Shown here one piece after another: positions 36,116 through 45,204 of a stretch of DNA of 64,000 bases (positions within the stretch are counted from its first letter, which is position 1; every line of letters begins with the position of its first letter). Made by a program: the position numbers and the translations under genes. The notes under the pieces were generated by a model. That model made no database searches and was not told the origin of the DNA. It was given only the letters and a program-made list of their open reading frames with translations. The DNA is from PALSA-270 sp963770245 (lineage in GTDB: Bacteria > Acidobacteriota > Terriglobia > Terriglobales > Acidobacteriaceae). The stretch is taken from NCBI GenBank assembly GCA_963770245.1, contig CAVYOX010000013.1:274465-338464 (forward strand), given 5' to 3'.

Positions 36116-36177
36116 ATGCAACCGAAAGGTTGTTTGTTGGCCGTGCCTCAGCTATTATGCAACCTAGAGGTTGCATA
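36116..36177 (+). promoter_or_regulatory. Paired operators before the second SRPBCC/ArsR cassette
   Basis: Two copies of an inverted repeat occur 41 bases apart, centre to centre. ATGCAACC-GAAA-GGTTGT lies at 36116-36133. The perfect TATGCAACC-TAGA-GGTTGCATA (9-4-9) lies at 36156-36177 and ends three bases before the SRPBCC start. Both have the AACC-N4-GGTT core seen before the first ArsR gene at 5.7 kb. The ArsR protein of this cassette is the likely ligand. Confidence 0.72.
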
Positions 36178-36180
36178 AAT

Positions 36181-36645
36181 ATGAACAACTCGATTGAGAA
36201 GCGCATTGAGCTCAAGGCCCCGATTTCTAGGGTTTGGCGGGCACTAACGGATTACCGTGAATTTGGCGAGTGGTTTCGGGTGAAACTAGACGGACCCTTT
36301 GTCCCGGGTCAAGTCTCGCGCGGCCAGATTACTTATCCCGGCTATGAGCACGTCAAATGGGAAGCGGTCGTGCAGAAAATGGAGCACGAACGGCTCTTTT
36401 CCTTCACCTGGCCCCATCTCAAGTCCCTTGAGAAGGTGGACTCCCCCCCGGACTACTCAAAAGAGCCGACCACGCTCGTCGAATTCAGGCTGGAGAAGAC
36501 CGCCAGTGGCACGTTATTGGTTCTCACCGAGTCCGGCTTCGATAAGCTTCCCGGTGACCGCCGCCTCGAAGCGTTCCGGCGAAACGACGGCGGTTGGACC
36601 CAACAAATGAAGAACGTCGAGAACTATGTCGCACAGAAGCCATAG
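36181..36645 (+). CDS. SRPBCC (AHSA1-like) domain protein
   Basis: The 154-residue protein starts at ATG 36181, just after the operator; the longer frame from 36130 would run through the palindrome. It shows 'IEKRIELKAPISRVWRALT', 'FGEWFRVKLDGPFVPGQ', 'ERLFSFTWPHLKSLEKVD' and a C-terminal helix with 'GGWTQQMKNVENYV'. It binds an unknown hydrophobic ligand. It precedes and overlaps by 20 bases an ArsR gene, the reverse order of the cassette at 5.7 kb. Confidence 0.88.
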   Translation: MNNSIEKRIELKAPISRVWRALTDYREFGEWFRVKLDGPFVPGQVSRGQITYPGYEHVKWEAVVQKMEHERLFSFTWPHLKSLEKVDSPPDYSKEPTTLVEFRLEKTASGTLLVLTESGFDKLPGDRRLEAFRRNDGGWTQQMKNVENYVAQKP

Positions 36646-36973
36646 CCGTGGGGCTGCAAAACAGCGGGCGCAGGCACTCGTCTTTGCTGCTCTGGGCGAC
36701 GCAACCCGGCTATCGCTGGTTGCGAAGCTCTGTGATCGGCTGCCTTATTCGATTTCTCAGCTAACCCGGGGTTCCAAGCTGACCCGGCAGGCGATCACCA
36801 AACATCTCCGAGTATTGGAGAGTGCCGGAATCGTGCACAGCGTCCGAACCGGTCGCGAGAGCCGATTCGAATTCGATCCCCAGCCGATTGAAGGAATCAA
36901 ACAGTATCTCGATTTAGTCTCCGAGCAGTGGGATCAGGCATTGGCAAGGCTGAAGTCCTTCGTAGAAACCTGA
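36626..36973 (+). CDS. ArsR/SmtB-type HTH regulator
   Basis: The 115-residue regulator begins with a basic, flexible stretch, then 'VFAALGDATRLSLVAKLCD' and the winged-helix 'LTRQAITKHLRVLESAGIV'. The wing contains 'VRTGRESRFEF'. No metal-binding cysteine pair is present. The start codon lies inside the end of the SRPBCC gene, giving tight coupling. The adjacent paired palindromes make it the probable autorepressor. Confidence 0.9.
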   Translation: MSHRSHSRGAAKQRAQALVFAALGDATRLSLVAKLCDRLPYSISQLTRGSKLTRQAITKHLRVLESAGIVHSVRTGRESRFEFDPQPIEGIKQYLDLVSEQWDQALARLKSFVET

Positions 36974-37045
36974 ACCCTTAGAGTGTGCGTGCCATAGACC
37001 GCTGCAATCCCTCTGCGGCTCGAATAGAAATCCCTGGGCGCCCGA

Positions 37046-39500
37046 TCAACGGGCTTGAACGGGCCGCAGTGTCCGAGCGTTGTTCGAGGCCGAGCTCCGC
37101 AACTGCAATTCCTGTTTGCCTTCATGAAGAGTTGAAGGTTCGCCATCCCATAGCAGCTCACCGGAGACGCCGGCCGGCAGAACAACGACTGCTTTAACCG
37201 AGAAATGCTCTACCGTATATTCGACTTCTATCAGCCCTTTCGGACTCGGAACCACGGCCGAAACATGTTTGAGTGACCCTAGGTGGGGGGCCATGACGAC
37301 CGTTGCGAAGCCAGGCGTTGCTGGACGAATGCCTGCCACTATGGTCAGCAAATCATAGTTTGGATGCGCACTCCAGGCATGAGAGTCTGAGCGCGTGGGT
37401 TCGGGCTGCTCCGCCCAGGTGGTTAAGCCGAGCGATACCATCTTCCGCCAGGGCCCCAGCAATTGCAGGTACTGGTTTCCCATTCCGGCATGGTCCAGTG
37501 CGCGTGCGAGGTAAAAGCGGAAATAATAAGTTGCTCGGGTGAGAGGCGGCACGGGCCCGGTGGCAGCATAGCCCGGATCACTAAGGGAAAGGATTTTCGC
37601 AAGCACATTGTTTTGCTCCTGACGGGGAATCACGTCGAGCCAGACGCCGAGAATATTCGCGTGCTGGCTGTAATGCTTCTGTGCGGGCGTATCCGCCAGC
37701 AGCCGATTCTGGTGATTCCAGCACAGCTTGTACACTGCCTGCGCAGCCCGCTCGGCCGCGCTGCGGTAGAGTGCAACCCGGGTGTTGTCGCCCAATGCCG
37801 ACTCCATTTCCGCGGCATAGCGCAGCGCCTCAACAAATTGCAGCGTGCATTACGGAAGACCCACCATCGCTATCGTTGGGGGGTATGCCGAAGTCGAAAT
37901 CTGTGCCCCAATCTGCGAACGGCCACCAGGGGATCTTCATCAATAGGCCGTCCGCCCGCTGGCGCTGTAGGAACCAATCCAGAACCGCTCGTGTACCGGC
38001 AAGCTGGGCGCGGACGAAATCAGGATCTGCGCGGTACATCCAGAAATCGTGCACCATGCCGACCCAAAGCAACGAGAAAGTCGGGATGATCTGCCGCATG
38101 GATGAGGGGTAGCGGCTGCGAGTGATGCCATCGGGCAGGCGGGAATCATTGAAGGCTTGAATAGCCTGGCGTGCCAGTCGGTCATCTCCACTCACGACAT
38201 AAGAAAGCAGCGCTTGAATTCGCGTGTCCCCAATGTACTGCATACGCTCGTAGTAGGGCGTATCCATGTAGGTGTCGTGCGCATCCAGGCGGGCCGTGCG
38301 CCAACCGATCTCCCAAATCGGCTTCAGCGAAACGTCATCTGATTCGAAGTGTCCACGTTCCTCAAACGGATAGGCGGTAAACCAGGTCCGGAGTTTCTCG
38401 ATTCGCAGCGCTTGATCGCTCGTCTCAATATCGAGCTGCAGATACCGCCAGGTTTTCCAGCCGAGCGGCATGAATATGCGGTTGGCTGCACCGTCGGGAA
38501 CGAATTCGTCAAAAATACCCTGGACGTGCTTGCCCGCGATTTCGTTGCGATTACCCTTCTCACCCTTCTCATCGATCAAGGCTTCGGCATAGGTGAGGCG
38601 AACCGTTGCGCCGCGGCCATCCGTCACCGTCAGCTCGGGATAGGCGGTGGTCAAATGCGAGTTGTCGATCAACACCGTGGCCCTGGTATGTGCCGGCACG
38701 GTAAATGCGTTGTCCGGAAAACTGGACGGTACCTCGATACCAGTGGACCTGACAACCTGCCCGGCAGAGGTCAATACCATCTGCATGGGAGGCAGCGGGT
38801 CGGGCACAAGTTGCCAGTTATTTTCTTGTAACACTGCGCCCAGGGTAGTGGCATGCCCGATGGATTGGGCTCGTTTCCAGCGTCCACCGGGCCTGGAGTC
38901 GGAGCTGTTCCAATCCCAGTTGAAAACGGTTCCGTCGATGAGTTCCGCGGGTTCAGCCACATAGTAGTGCCTTCGAATCTCATCCGGAGCGGGCAGTACG
39001 CGGATGCCTGTTTCTTCCTCTACCTCCCAGCTTTGATCGGTGTCGGCTGCACGCCCCGCTGCGCTTTCTCCGTGAAGAACAAACGCTGTGCGGTCGCTGA
39101 TCTGGGCCAGGGGAGTGAGCACGCCAAAATTCCAAACCGCGGCGGCCAAAATATTTTGCCCCGAACGCAGGAACGGCGCTAGGTCATAGGTCTCATATCT
39201 CCAATGGCCCAAGTCGCTGCGTGATGGCCCTGAGCCCACGCGCTGCTGGTTCACATAAAGGATGAATTGATTGTCCGCGCTGACGTGCACTACAAAATGC
39301 TGCGGCTGTAGCGCAAGCTCGACCACTTTGCGAAAGTGCAGTACAGATTGGTCGCGTTGTGGGGCATCCGGCGAGGTGACCCACTGGGCACTCCACATTT
39401 CCTTCCGAAGTTCAGAGGAAAGTTGCGCTGCCGCCACTTGTGGGTTCATCAATCCGAATAGTGCAATTACGAACAGACCGATCAGGTTTCGCATTCGCAT
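37046..39500 (-). pseudogene. GH78 alpha-L-rhamnosidase, split by a single-base insertion
   Basis: The gene would encode a secreted rhamnosidase of about 815 residues. The 5' part (39500 to about 37845) has a signal peptide ('LIGLFVIALFGLMNP', AAAQ), N-terminal beta domains and the catalytic '(alpha/alpha)6' region with 'DTPYYERMQYIGDTRIQ', whose glutamate is the likely general acid. It stops at 37830 in its own frame. One extra base at 37844 causes this. Removing it continues into 'LQFVEALRYAAEMESALGD' and the intact 3' part ending at 37046, with 'DSHAWSAHPNYDLLTIVAG' and the C-terminal beta domain. Recent inactivation or an assembly error are both possible. Confidence 0.82.
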
Positions 39501-39545
39501 CGGATTCTCCGCTTACGCCACGTAGATCGGACGCCAGCGCTTCGG

Positions 39546-39755
39546 CTACGGCAATCCCAACTCTAAGATTTCGTTCGGCGGCATCGCGTATTTTCCGCCA
39601 AGGGTTCGGCCATCCACCACCAAGTAATAGGTGCAATCGTGTGAACCGATGTTATCGAGATGAGAGATGTGCGGATAGTTCAGCGAAGGTGGCTCGCGGC
39701 AACGTCTCGCCAAGGTAGTAATATTCTTAATCTTGTTCACCGAGAGTTTGGACAT
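39546..39755 (-). CDS. Possible small protein downstream of the peroxiredoxin-like gene
   Basis: A frame of up to 69 residues overlaps the end of the upstream gene by 29 bases (or starts at GTG 39740) and ends 'KYAMPPNEILELGLP'. Its composition is ordinary, with 'CTYYLVVDGRTLGGKY' suggesting strands. I recognise no family. It could be a translationally coupled small protein or chance. Confidence 0.33.
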   Translation of the reverse strand: MSKLSVNKIKNITTLARRCREPPSLNYPHISHLDNIGSHDCTYYLVVDGRTLGGKYAMPPNEILELGLP

Positions 39756-40323
39756 ATGTCCTGCCGTACGGATAGAAGAGTTCCTTGCGGCCTTGCTGCC
39801 ACGCGGCTTTCAATTCGGGCGCTGTGATGTCCCAGTCCGGCCGACATTTCTGGGTGACGGCACGGAGGTCTTGGCGGAGATCTTCGAGAGTGGGCCGGCC
39901 TAAGAACCAGTAGCCGTTGTAAATCTTATAAATGACCAGAGCGGGCTCGAGCACAATCACGTGAGGGATCATGGGATTGTGGAGAGGATCAGTGTATTCG
40001 GCGATGTCGAGATCCTTTTGCACGATACGCCCAGCGTCAGAGAGAAAAGGCCAGTGGGCATCGACTCCGCTGCGATATTCATTGGTCTCGGTGATATTGT
40101 CGGTGCTAATGGTGACCAGCCGACAGTAGGCAACCTCGAGCTCACGATGCAGTTGAACCAGCCCTTCCGCTTGTCGACGGTCCTTAGGGCAGAAACCGCC
40201 GCGGCTGAGGACGAGAACCATCGGATGTTGGCCTTGCAGTTCGGAGAGCTTCCGGCGTTTCGCGGTTTGGTCGGAAAGCTCATAGTCAGGGAAGATAGCA
40301 CCTGGAACAATGTTAGCTCGCAT
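39727..40323 (-). CDS. Peroxiredoxin/thioredoxin-like (AhpC/TSA-related) protein
   Basis: The 198-residue protein has the thioredoxin-fold peroxiredoxin pattern: 'PGAIFPDYELSDQTAKRRKL', 'PMVLVLSRGGFCPKDRRQ' with candidate peroxidatic cysteine C45, 'LVTISTDN' and 'HWPFLSDAGRIVQKDLDI'. The usual 'PxxxTxxC' is changed to S-R-G-G-F-C, so peroxidase activity is uncertain. A second cysteine is at about 160 ('KCRPDWD'). It is upstream of a possible small protein and downstream of an alpha/beta hydrolase on the same strand, 80 bases away. Confidence 0.8.
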   Translation of the reverse strand: MRANIVPGAIFPDYELSDQTAKRRKLSELQGQHPMVLVLSRGGFCPKDRRQAEGLVQLHRELEVAYCRLVTISTDNITETNEYRSGVDAHWPFLSDAGRIVQKDLDIAEYTDPLHNPMIPHVIVLEPALVIYKIYNGYWFLGRPTLEDLRQDLRAVTQKCRPDWDITAPELKAAWQQGRKELFYPYGRTYVQTLGEQD

Positions 40324-40402
40324 AGGAAATCCTTAACAGAGTGGATCGAGGTCGCCAGTTAACGTTTAAAGCCCATTCGTGGCCGGTGCTCTCATAGCTG
40401 CC

Positions 40403-41293
40403 TCAGCTGGCCTGCCGCGTCCGGAACGCTTCAACTGAAGAACCGAGAAAATCTTGGACCAATGAGGCGATCTCATCCGCAGCCGTGTCCAATGCGAAAT
40501 GACCCGCATCGAGCACGTGAACTTGTGCGTTCGGCACATCCTGGCGATAGCGTTCCGGCTCGCCGAGATCGAACGAGAGGTCATACTTGCCCCAGATCAC
40601 CAGCAGGCGCGGCTGTTTCTCGCGCATCCATGCTTGCCACTTCGCATAACCGTCCACGTTGGTTCGATAGTCGTAGAACAAGTCGCTCTGAATCTCGGCT
40701 TGGCCGGGCTGGTTGAGAAAATAGAATTCATCAGCCCAGAGATCGGGGTCATAGCGCTCCACGTTGGGATCGTTTCCGACATGCCGAGTACGCGTCGTGG
40801 CCAGCGAGAGGAGATTTGTGCGCAGGACGCCTTCGTTGGCCGCGCGATCGACCCAAAAGGCGCGCCGCGTCTTCCAATTCGTCCCCAAGCCTTCGTTGTG
40901 CGCCACAGCATCCTGGATGATGAGAGCCTCGATCCGGTCCGGGTGGGCCAAGGCCATGCGAAAACCAACCGGGCCGCCATAATCCTGCATGTAAAGCGTG
41001 TGGTGCGAGAGCCCGAGAGTTTCGGTGAAATGATTCATGATCTCGGCGTAGTGGTCGAAGGTATACGCGAATTTCTTCGGGTCCGGCCAGTCGCTGTGTC
41101 CGAAACCGGGGTAGTCGGGAGCAATCAGGTGATAGCGATCGGAAAGCCGAGCGAAGAGAGGCTCGAACATCCGCGACGAAGAAGGCAATCCGTGCAGCAG
41201 GAGAAGCGTCGGCGCGTCTTTCGGTCCGGCCTCTCTGTAGAAGATGGATAGCCCATCGATCTGGGCCGTGCGATAGAAAGTCGGATATTTCAT
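40403..41293 (-). CDS. Alpha/beta hydrolase (haloalkane dehalogenase / epoxide hydrolase-like)
   Basis: This 296-residue hydrolase has the oxyanion motif 'LLLHGLPSSS' (HG at 34-35), an aspartate nucleophile in 'YMQDYGGPVG' (D104) instead of serine, and the catalytic histidine in 'DAGHFALDT' (H265). An Asp nucleophile points to dehalogenase or epoxide-hydrolase chemistry. A cap domain lies at about 130-215. The substrate is unknown. The peroxiredoxin-like gene follows on the same strand. Confidence 0.86.
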   Translation of the reverse strand: MKYPTFYRTAQIDGLSIFYREAGPKDAPTLLLLHGLPSSSRMFEPLFARLSDRYHLIAPDYPGFGHSDWPDPKKFAYTFDHYAEIMNHFTETLGLSHHTLYMQDYGGPVGFRMALAHPDRIEALIIQDAVAHNEGLGTNWKTRRAFWVDRAANEGVLRTNLLSLATTRTRHVGNDPNVERYDPDLWADEFYFLNQPGQAEIQSDLFYDYRTNVDGYAKWQAWMREKQPRLLVIWGKYDLSFDLGEPERYRQDVPNAQVHVLDAGHFALDTAADEIASLVQDFLGSSVEAFRTRQAS

Positions 41294-41524
41294 GGGAGCT
41301 TCCTTTCCGCGGGCAATCTCCTCCTCTGCTCTGCTCGGCCGGTCAGCTGCAAAGGGCGCGTCACTTAGCGGCTAAATCATGGTTTCATAATGCCGTTCCT
41401 TCAGATCTGTCTCAATCTGGTGCATCTGAATCGAGCACAGACGTTCATTGCGGCGAAGACGATAGCTGGTATAGGCGAGCAAGGCAAAACTGTGACTGAA
41501 GCTTGGACCGCCAGCGAGGGAAGA

Positions 41525-41848
41525 TTACGTACTCTTACTCTTAGCTTTCGCCTTTGCCCATCTTGCACGCTGGGCCGCAGCAATGCGCTTGCGGCCGGCT
41601 GCTGACATCGTCCGTTTGGGTTTCGTGGTCGTCTTCATATTCGAGGCCCGCCGCTTTGCCCATCGTACCTTCTGCGCGCGACTAATCTTCTTCCGCGCGG
41701 CAGCCGACATCGCGGGTGTAGCACTCGATTTGGACCCGCCGTAGGCGCCGACAAAAGCGGTGAGTGCCGCATTCAGTGCAGACAACTGTTTTTCTACTCG
41801 CTCCCGTTCGTCCCTCAACTTCTTCACAACCCCGGACAGGTTCGTCAT
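41525..41848 (-). CDS. Basic protein with two 'SAAxRKxIxxAQxxRWAK' repeats
   Basis: The 107-residue protein has an N-terminal coiled coil ('KKLRDERERVEKQLSAL') followed by two copies of a basic motif: 'MSAAARKKISRAQKVRWAK' and 'MSAAGRKRIAAAQRARWAK'. The motif resembles the short DNA-binding NUMOD3-like helix and is common as a tail in acidobacterial proteins. Nucleic-acid binding is likely from charge and motif; the role is unknown. The start has GAGGGG eight bases upstream. Confidence 0.75.
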   Translation of the reverse strand: MTNLSGVVKKLRDERERVEKQLSALNAALTAFVGAYGGSKSSATPAMSAAARKKISRAQKVRWAKRRASNMKTTTKPKRTMSAAGRKRIAAAQRARWAKAKAKSKST

Positions 41849-41932
41849 GATTGTCCCCTCGGCTGGAGATTGTATCAGGGGTGGTAAGATAATTTGCCCG
41901 CCGACTCGAGAACCAGGGAGTCAGCACTCGCG

Positions 41933-42154
41933 ATGAAGAAAAATGTCTGGAGAGCGCTCATCGAAGTTGGCTTTATCATCTTTCTGTTTTATTCCAATCT
42001 TCTGATGGGAAAATTTGAGCGGTCAGGCATAGGGCAGACCAGGGGTATCGCTTGGGCGATCAAAGATGTTCTTACCGCGGCCAATTTTGCAATTGCCGTA
42101 ATCGCCGCGCTCGTCGGGTATATCCTCTTTGAATTTCTTCGAAAAAAATTCTAG
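41933..42154 (+). CDS. Small two-helix membrane protein
   Basis: The 73-residue protein starts 'MKKNVWRALIEVGFIIFLFY' and has a second hydrophobic helix 'FAIAVIAALVGYILFEFL'. It ends with a basic 'RKKF'. No family is recognised. It lies upstream of a DUF3311/symporter pair with about 155 bases between them, so a connection is uncertain. Confidence 0.68.
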   Translation: MKKNVWRALIEVGFIIFLFYSNLLMGKFERSGIGQTRGIAWAIKDVLTAANFAIAVIAALVGYILFEFLRKKF

Positions 42155-42238
42155 AGAAACCCGGGCCTGGGATTCAGTCAACGAAACGCAACAGATTGGT
42201 CACGAGGTTGCGCGCGAGGGAGGGTTTTTGCTCGTGGT

Positions 42239-42260
42239 CCGCCCGCACTTTGGCGGGCGG
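42239..42260. other. Strong hairpin upstream of the DUF3311 gene
   Basis: CCGCCCGC-ACTTTG-GCGGGCGG is a perfect 8-base stem with a 6-base loop. No T-run follows on either strand, so it is not a typical intrinsic terminator. It could protect mRNA ends or attenuate readthrough into the DUF3311-symporter operon. Confidence 0.5.
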
Positions 42261-42310
42261 CATCAGGAGACCGAGGTCGATTCGGCTCGGCAGGTTATAA
42301 TCGCTGACTT

Positions 42311-42535
42311 GTGCAGGTGAAAAAACCATCGGTCGGCGCTCTCTTGCTCGGCCTGATTCCCGTCATTGCAATGTGCTTCTCGGTCTCGCTCTGGGACCGC
42401 ATTGATCCAATGATTTTCGGTCTCCCCTTCAATCTCTTCTGGCTTGTCGCCTGGATCGTGCTCAGTACCTTGTGTATGTGGGCGGCCTACCGGGTCGAAA
42501 TCGCGCGGCATAAGAAGGACCTGGGAGCCCAATGA
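42311..42535 (+). CDS. DUF3311 small membrane protein, symporter companion
   Basis: The 74-residue protein begins at GTG 42311 (a second GTG at 42317 is possible) and has two membrane helices ('ALLLGLIPVIAMCFSVSLW' and 'FNLFWLVAWIVLSTLCMW'), then a basic C-terminal tail. DUF3311 proteins are usually encoded directly before sodium:solute symporters. Here the stop overlaps the symporter start by ATGA. A subunit or assembly role, as for YhdT with PanF, is an analogy rather than evidence. Confidence 0.85.
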   Translation: MQVKKPSVGALLLGLIPVIAMCFSVSLWDRIDPMIFGLPFNLFWLVAWIVLSTLCMWAAYRVEIARHKKDLGAQ

Positions 42536-43965
42536 GTCCGAGCACGGTTTCCCTGACGACGATCTTCGCCATCGTCTCCATGGGTGCTGCCATTGGTTTT
42601 CTGGCCGGAGTCCACCGAAAGATGGACCTCGAACAGTGGACGGTTGGGGGCCGCGGCTTCGGCGCTGTGCTTATGTATTTGCTAATGGCCGGCGAGGTGT
42701 ATACCACGTTCTCGTTTCTGGGAGCGAGCGGCTGGGCCTATTCCCGCGGGGGCCCAACTTTATACATCATGGCCTACCTGACCCTGGCCTACGTGATCTC
42801 ATTCTTTATCCTGCCGCAGGTCTGGGAAGTCGGCCGGAAGTATGGAATGCAGACCCAATCCGATTTCTTCAGCAAGCGATACGGCAACAAGTATCTGGCT
42901 GGATTTGTGTGTGTCGTTGGCATCGCCTGCTTTATCCCTTACCTGCAGCTCCAGATAACCGGACTGGGGATTATCGTCTCAATCGCCAGCTTCGATGGCA
43001 TCGGCCGTACACCAGCGATGGCCGTGTCGGTCGTCCTGCTGGTGGCCTTCGTTTTTGCCAGCGGGGTTCGGGCGGTGGCTTGGGTCAGCGTTCTGAAGGA
43101 TGTCTTGATGGTCTTCGCAGCGGTCACCATCGGCATCGGGATACCCTATATCCATTTTGGTGGGATCGCCCCGATGTTCGCTGCGTTGGCGCATAGCCGG
43201 CCGGCCCACCTGACCATGCCCGGCGCCACCGCCAACCTCGGTCATACCTGGTACATTTCCACGGTTCTTCTGACTTCTCTCGGTTTCTACATGTGGCCGC
43301 ACGCGTTTGGGGCCGCCTTCACCGCGAAAAGCGGCGACATCTTGCGGCGCAACGCTGTGGTGATGCCCCTCTACACCATCACCCTTGCGTTTATCTTCAT
43401 CGTCGGCTTTACCGCGGTTTTGGTCGTGCCGGGACTGAGCAATGGCGACCTCTCGCTTTTGACCATCGTCCGCAAGAGCTTCCCGCCCTGGTTCCTGGGC
43501 GTGATCGGAGGAGCCGGGGCTCTCACCGCGATGGTGCCCGCTGCCATTTTCATCCTGACGGCTGCGACCCTTTTCGCGAAGAATCTCTATCGGCCCATCT
43601 TCGCACCGGCGATGAGCGATGATCAGGTGGCAAAACTAGCGCGAGTCATGGTGGTGGTGCTCGGCCTCATCAGCCTCTTATTCGCCATCTACCGATCCGC
43701 AACCTTGGTGGGTCTTCTCCTAACCGGATACGCGGGCGTGACCCAATTCTTCCCGGGCGTGGTGCTCGGACTCTACTGGAAACGCGTCACCACGCCCGCC
43801 GTCTTTGCCGGCATGATTGCCGGAGTTGCAACCGTCATCTTCCTTTTGCTCAGTCACCGCGACCCCTGGTTTGGCTGGAGCGCCGGCTTCCTCGCCCTGT
43901 GCCTAAATTTCATAATCACGGTACTCGGGAGTCGGCTCACGCCGGCAGTGGTGGTTGCCGAGTAA
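42532..43965 (+). CDS. Sodium:solute symporter (SSS family)
   Basis: This 477-residue inner-membrane carrier has about thirteen hydrophobic helices. SSS motifs are seen in 'GGRGFGAVLMYLLMAGEVYT' (kept short here), 'SDFFSKRYGNKYLAGF' and 'GITGIGGA'-type 'GVIGGAGALTAMVPAAIFIL' in the LeuT-fold core. It belongs with monocarboxylate or amino-acid-like SSS carriers; the solute is unknown. The start overlaps the DUF3311 stop, so the two are co-translated. Confidence 0.9.
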   Translation: MSPSTVSLTTIFAIVSMGAAIGFLAGVHRKMDLEQWTVGGRGFGAVLMYLLMAGEVYTTFSFLGASGWAYSRGGPTLYIMAYLTLAYVISFFILPQVWEVGRKYGMQTQSDFFSKRYGNKYLAGFVCVVGIACFIPYLQLQITGLGIIVSIASFDGIGRTPAMAVSVVLLVAFVFASGVRAVAWVSVLKDVLMVFAAVTIGIGIPYIHFGGIAPMFAALAHSRPAHLTMPGATANLGHTWYISTVLLTSLGFYMWPHAFGAAFTAKSGDILRRNAVVMPLYTITLAFIFIVGFTAVLVVPGLSNGDLSLLTIVRKSFPPWFLGVIGGAGALTAMVPAAIFILTAATLFAKNLYRPIFAPAMSDDQVAKLARVMVVVLGLISLLFAIYRSATLVGLLLTGYAGVTQFFPGVVLGLYWKRVTTPAVFAGMIAGVATVIFLLLSHRDPWFGWSAGFLALCLNFIITVLGSRLTPAVVVAE

Positions 43966-44286
43966 CAAACAATCGTGGTTGGCGAATGCGGATGGCGAGA
44001 AGAAGTGGGCAGTAGCGTGAAAGGCCCGAGTCCGTCCCGACACCCGCGGAAGAAATCTGCTGCATGCGGGCGACTGCGCAGGTCGAGCTCCTCGGGGAAA
44101 AGAGTCTTCTCCGTCGCGGTTCGAAAGACGCAGCTGAGCCTGATGGCGCGGGCGATCTCGACCGAAACGCGATCGGGGCGCTCGCCGGAGCCAAGTAGCC
44201 ATTCCTGATCGCGGCGCCTGATTTCCTCAGATAACCGAGAGTCTTCCGACCATTGTCAGCATCGAAGGGAGATAAGGAGGAACGAT
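43966..44286. other. Intergenic region without a supportable gene
   Basis: Between the symporter and the aldo-keto reductase I see no convincing frame, hairpin terminator or repeat. The last 20 bases contain the AAGGAGG ribosome site of the reductase gene. Confidence 0.6.
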
Positions 44287-45177
44287 ATGCAGCAAAAGCC
44301 CGCCATGCCGCGGCAACCAGCGCAGAACCTTGCCAGAAAGGCCGGCGAATTTCTGATTGGAAATGATCTTCGGGTCACGCGATTGGGATTCGGCTCCATG
44401 CGAATTACGGGAACTGGAATCTGGGGTGAGCCCGCGGATCGTGCCGAGGCCGTCCGAGTTTTGCGGCGAGCCGTCGATTTGGGCGTCAATTTCATTGATA
44501 CGGCCGACTCCTACGGCCCGGGCGTGAGTGAAGCAATCATTGCCGAAGCTTTGCGCCCTTATCCTGCTGGCCTGGTGATCGCCACCAAGGGTGGTTTTGA
44601 TCGGCCGGGTCCGAACCAATGGATTGAAAACGGAACGCCCGAACACTTGCAATCCGCCTGCGAGGGCAGCCTTCGCCGGTTGCAGCTAGAGCGCATTGAC
44701 CTTTATCAGCTGCATCGCATCGATGCGAAAGTCCCGATCGAAGATCAACTTGGCACTCTGAAGGACTTGCAGGTCCAGGGCAAAATCAAACATATCGGTT
44801 TGTCGGAAGTGAGCGTACGCCAGATCGAACATGCGCGAACCATCGTTCCCGTGGTTAGCGTGCAGAATCGCTACAGCATTGCGGATCGCGGATCGGAAGA
44901 TGTTCTGGAATATTGCGAAAAAGAGAAAATGGGCTTCATCCCCTGGTTCCCGCTGGCGGCCGGCCGGGTGTCGGGTGCAGAGGGCCCCCTCAGTCGCGTG
45001 GCGGCGCGCATAAAGGCCAGTCCGGCACAGGTGGCTCTGGCTTGGTTGCTCGCTCGATCTCCAGTCATGCTGCCCATCCCAGGAACGTCGAGAGTGGCCC
45101 ATCTTGAAGAAAATGTGGCAGCAGCCGGTTTGAAGATTGACGAAAGGAAAATGCAAGATCTGGGGCTCACGGCATAA
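44287..45177 (+). CDS. Aldo/keto reductase
   Basis: The 296-residue cytoplasmic NADPH-dependent reductase has the full catalytic tetrad: D71 and Y76 in 'FIDTADSYGPG', K101 in 'IATKGG', and H143 in 'LYQLHRID'. The C-terminal cofactor site appears in 'IPGTSRVAHLEENVAA'. AAGGAGG lies eight bases before the ATG. The carbonyl substrate is unknown. A decayed alcohol dehydrogenase follows directly, suggesting that the two once formed a redox cluster. Confidence 0.9.
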   Translation: MQQKPAMPRQPAQNLARKAGEFLIGNDLRVTRLGFGSMRITGTGIWGEPADRAEAVRVLRRAVDLGVNFIDTADSYGPGVSEAIIAEALRPYPAGLVIATKGGFDRPGPNQWIENGTPEHLQSACEGSLRRLQLERIDLYQLHRIDAKVPIEDQLGTLKDLQVQGKIKHIGLSEVSVRQIEHARTIVPVVSVQNRYSIADRGSEDVLEYCEKEKMGFIPWFPLAAGRVSGAEGPLSRVAARIKASPAQVALAWLLARSPVMLPIPGTSRVAHLEENVAAAGLKIDERKMQDLGLTA

Positions 45178-45204
45178 ACCCAGTTGGCCGTACATCCCGG
45201 TCGA

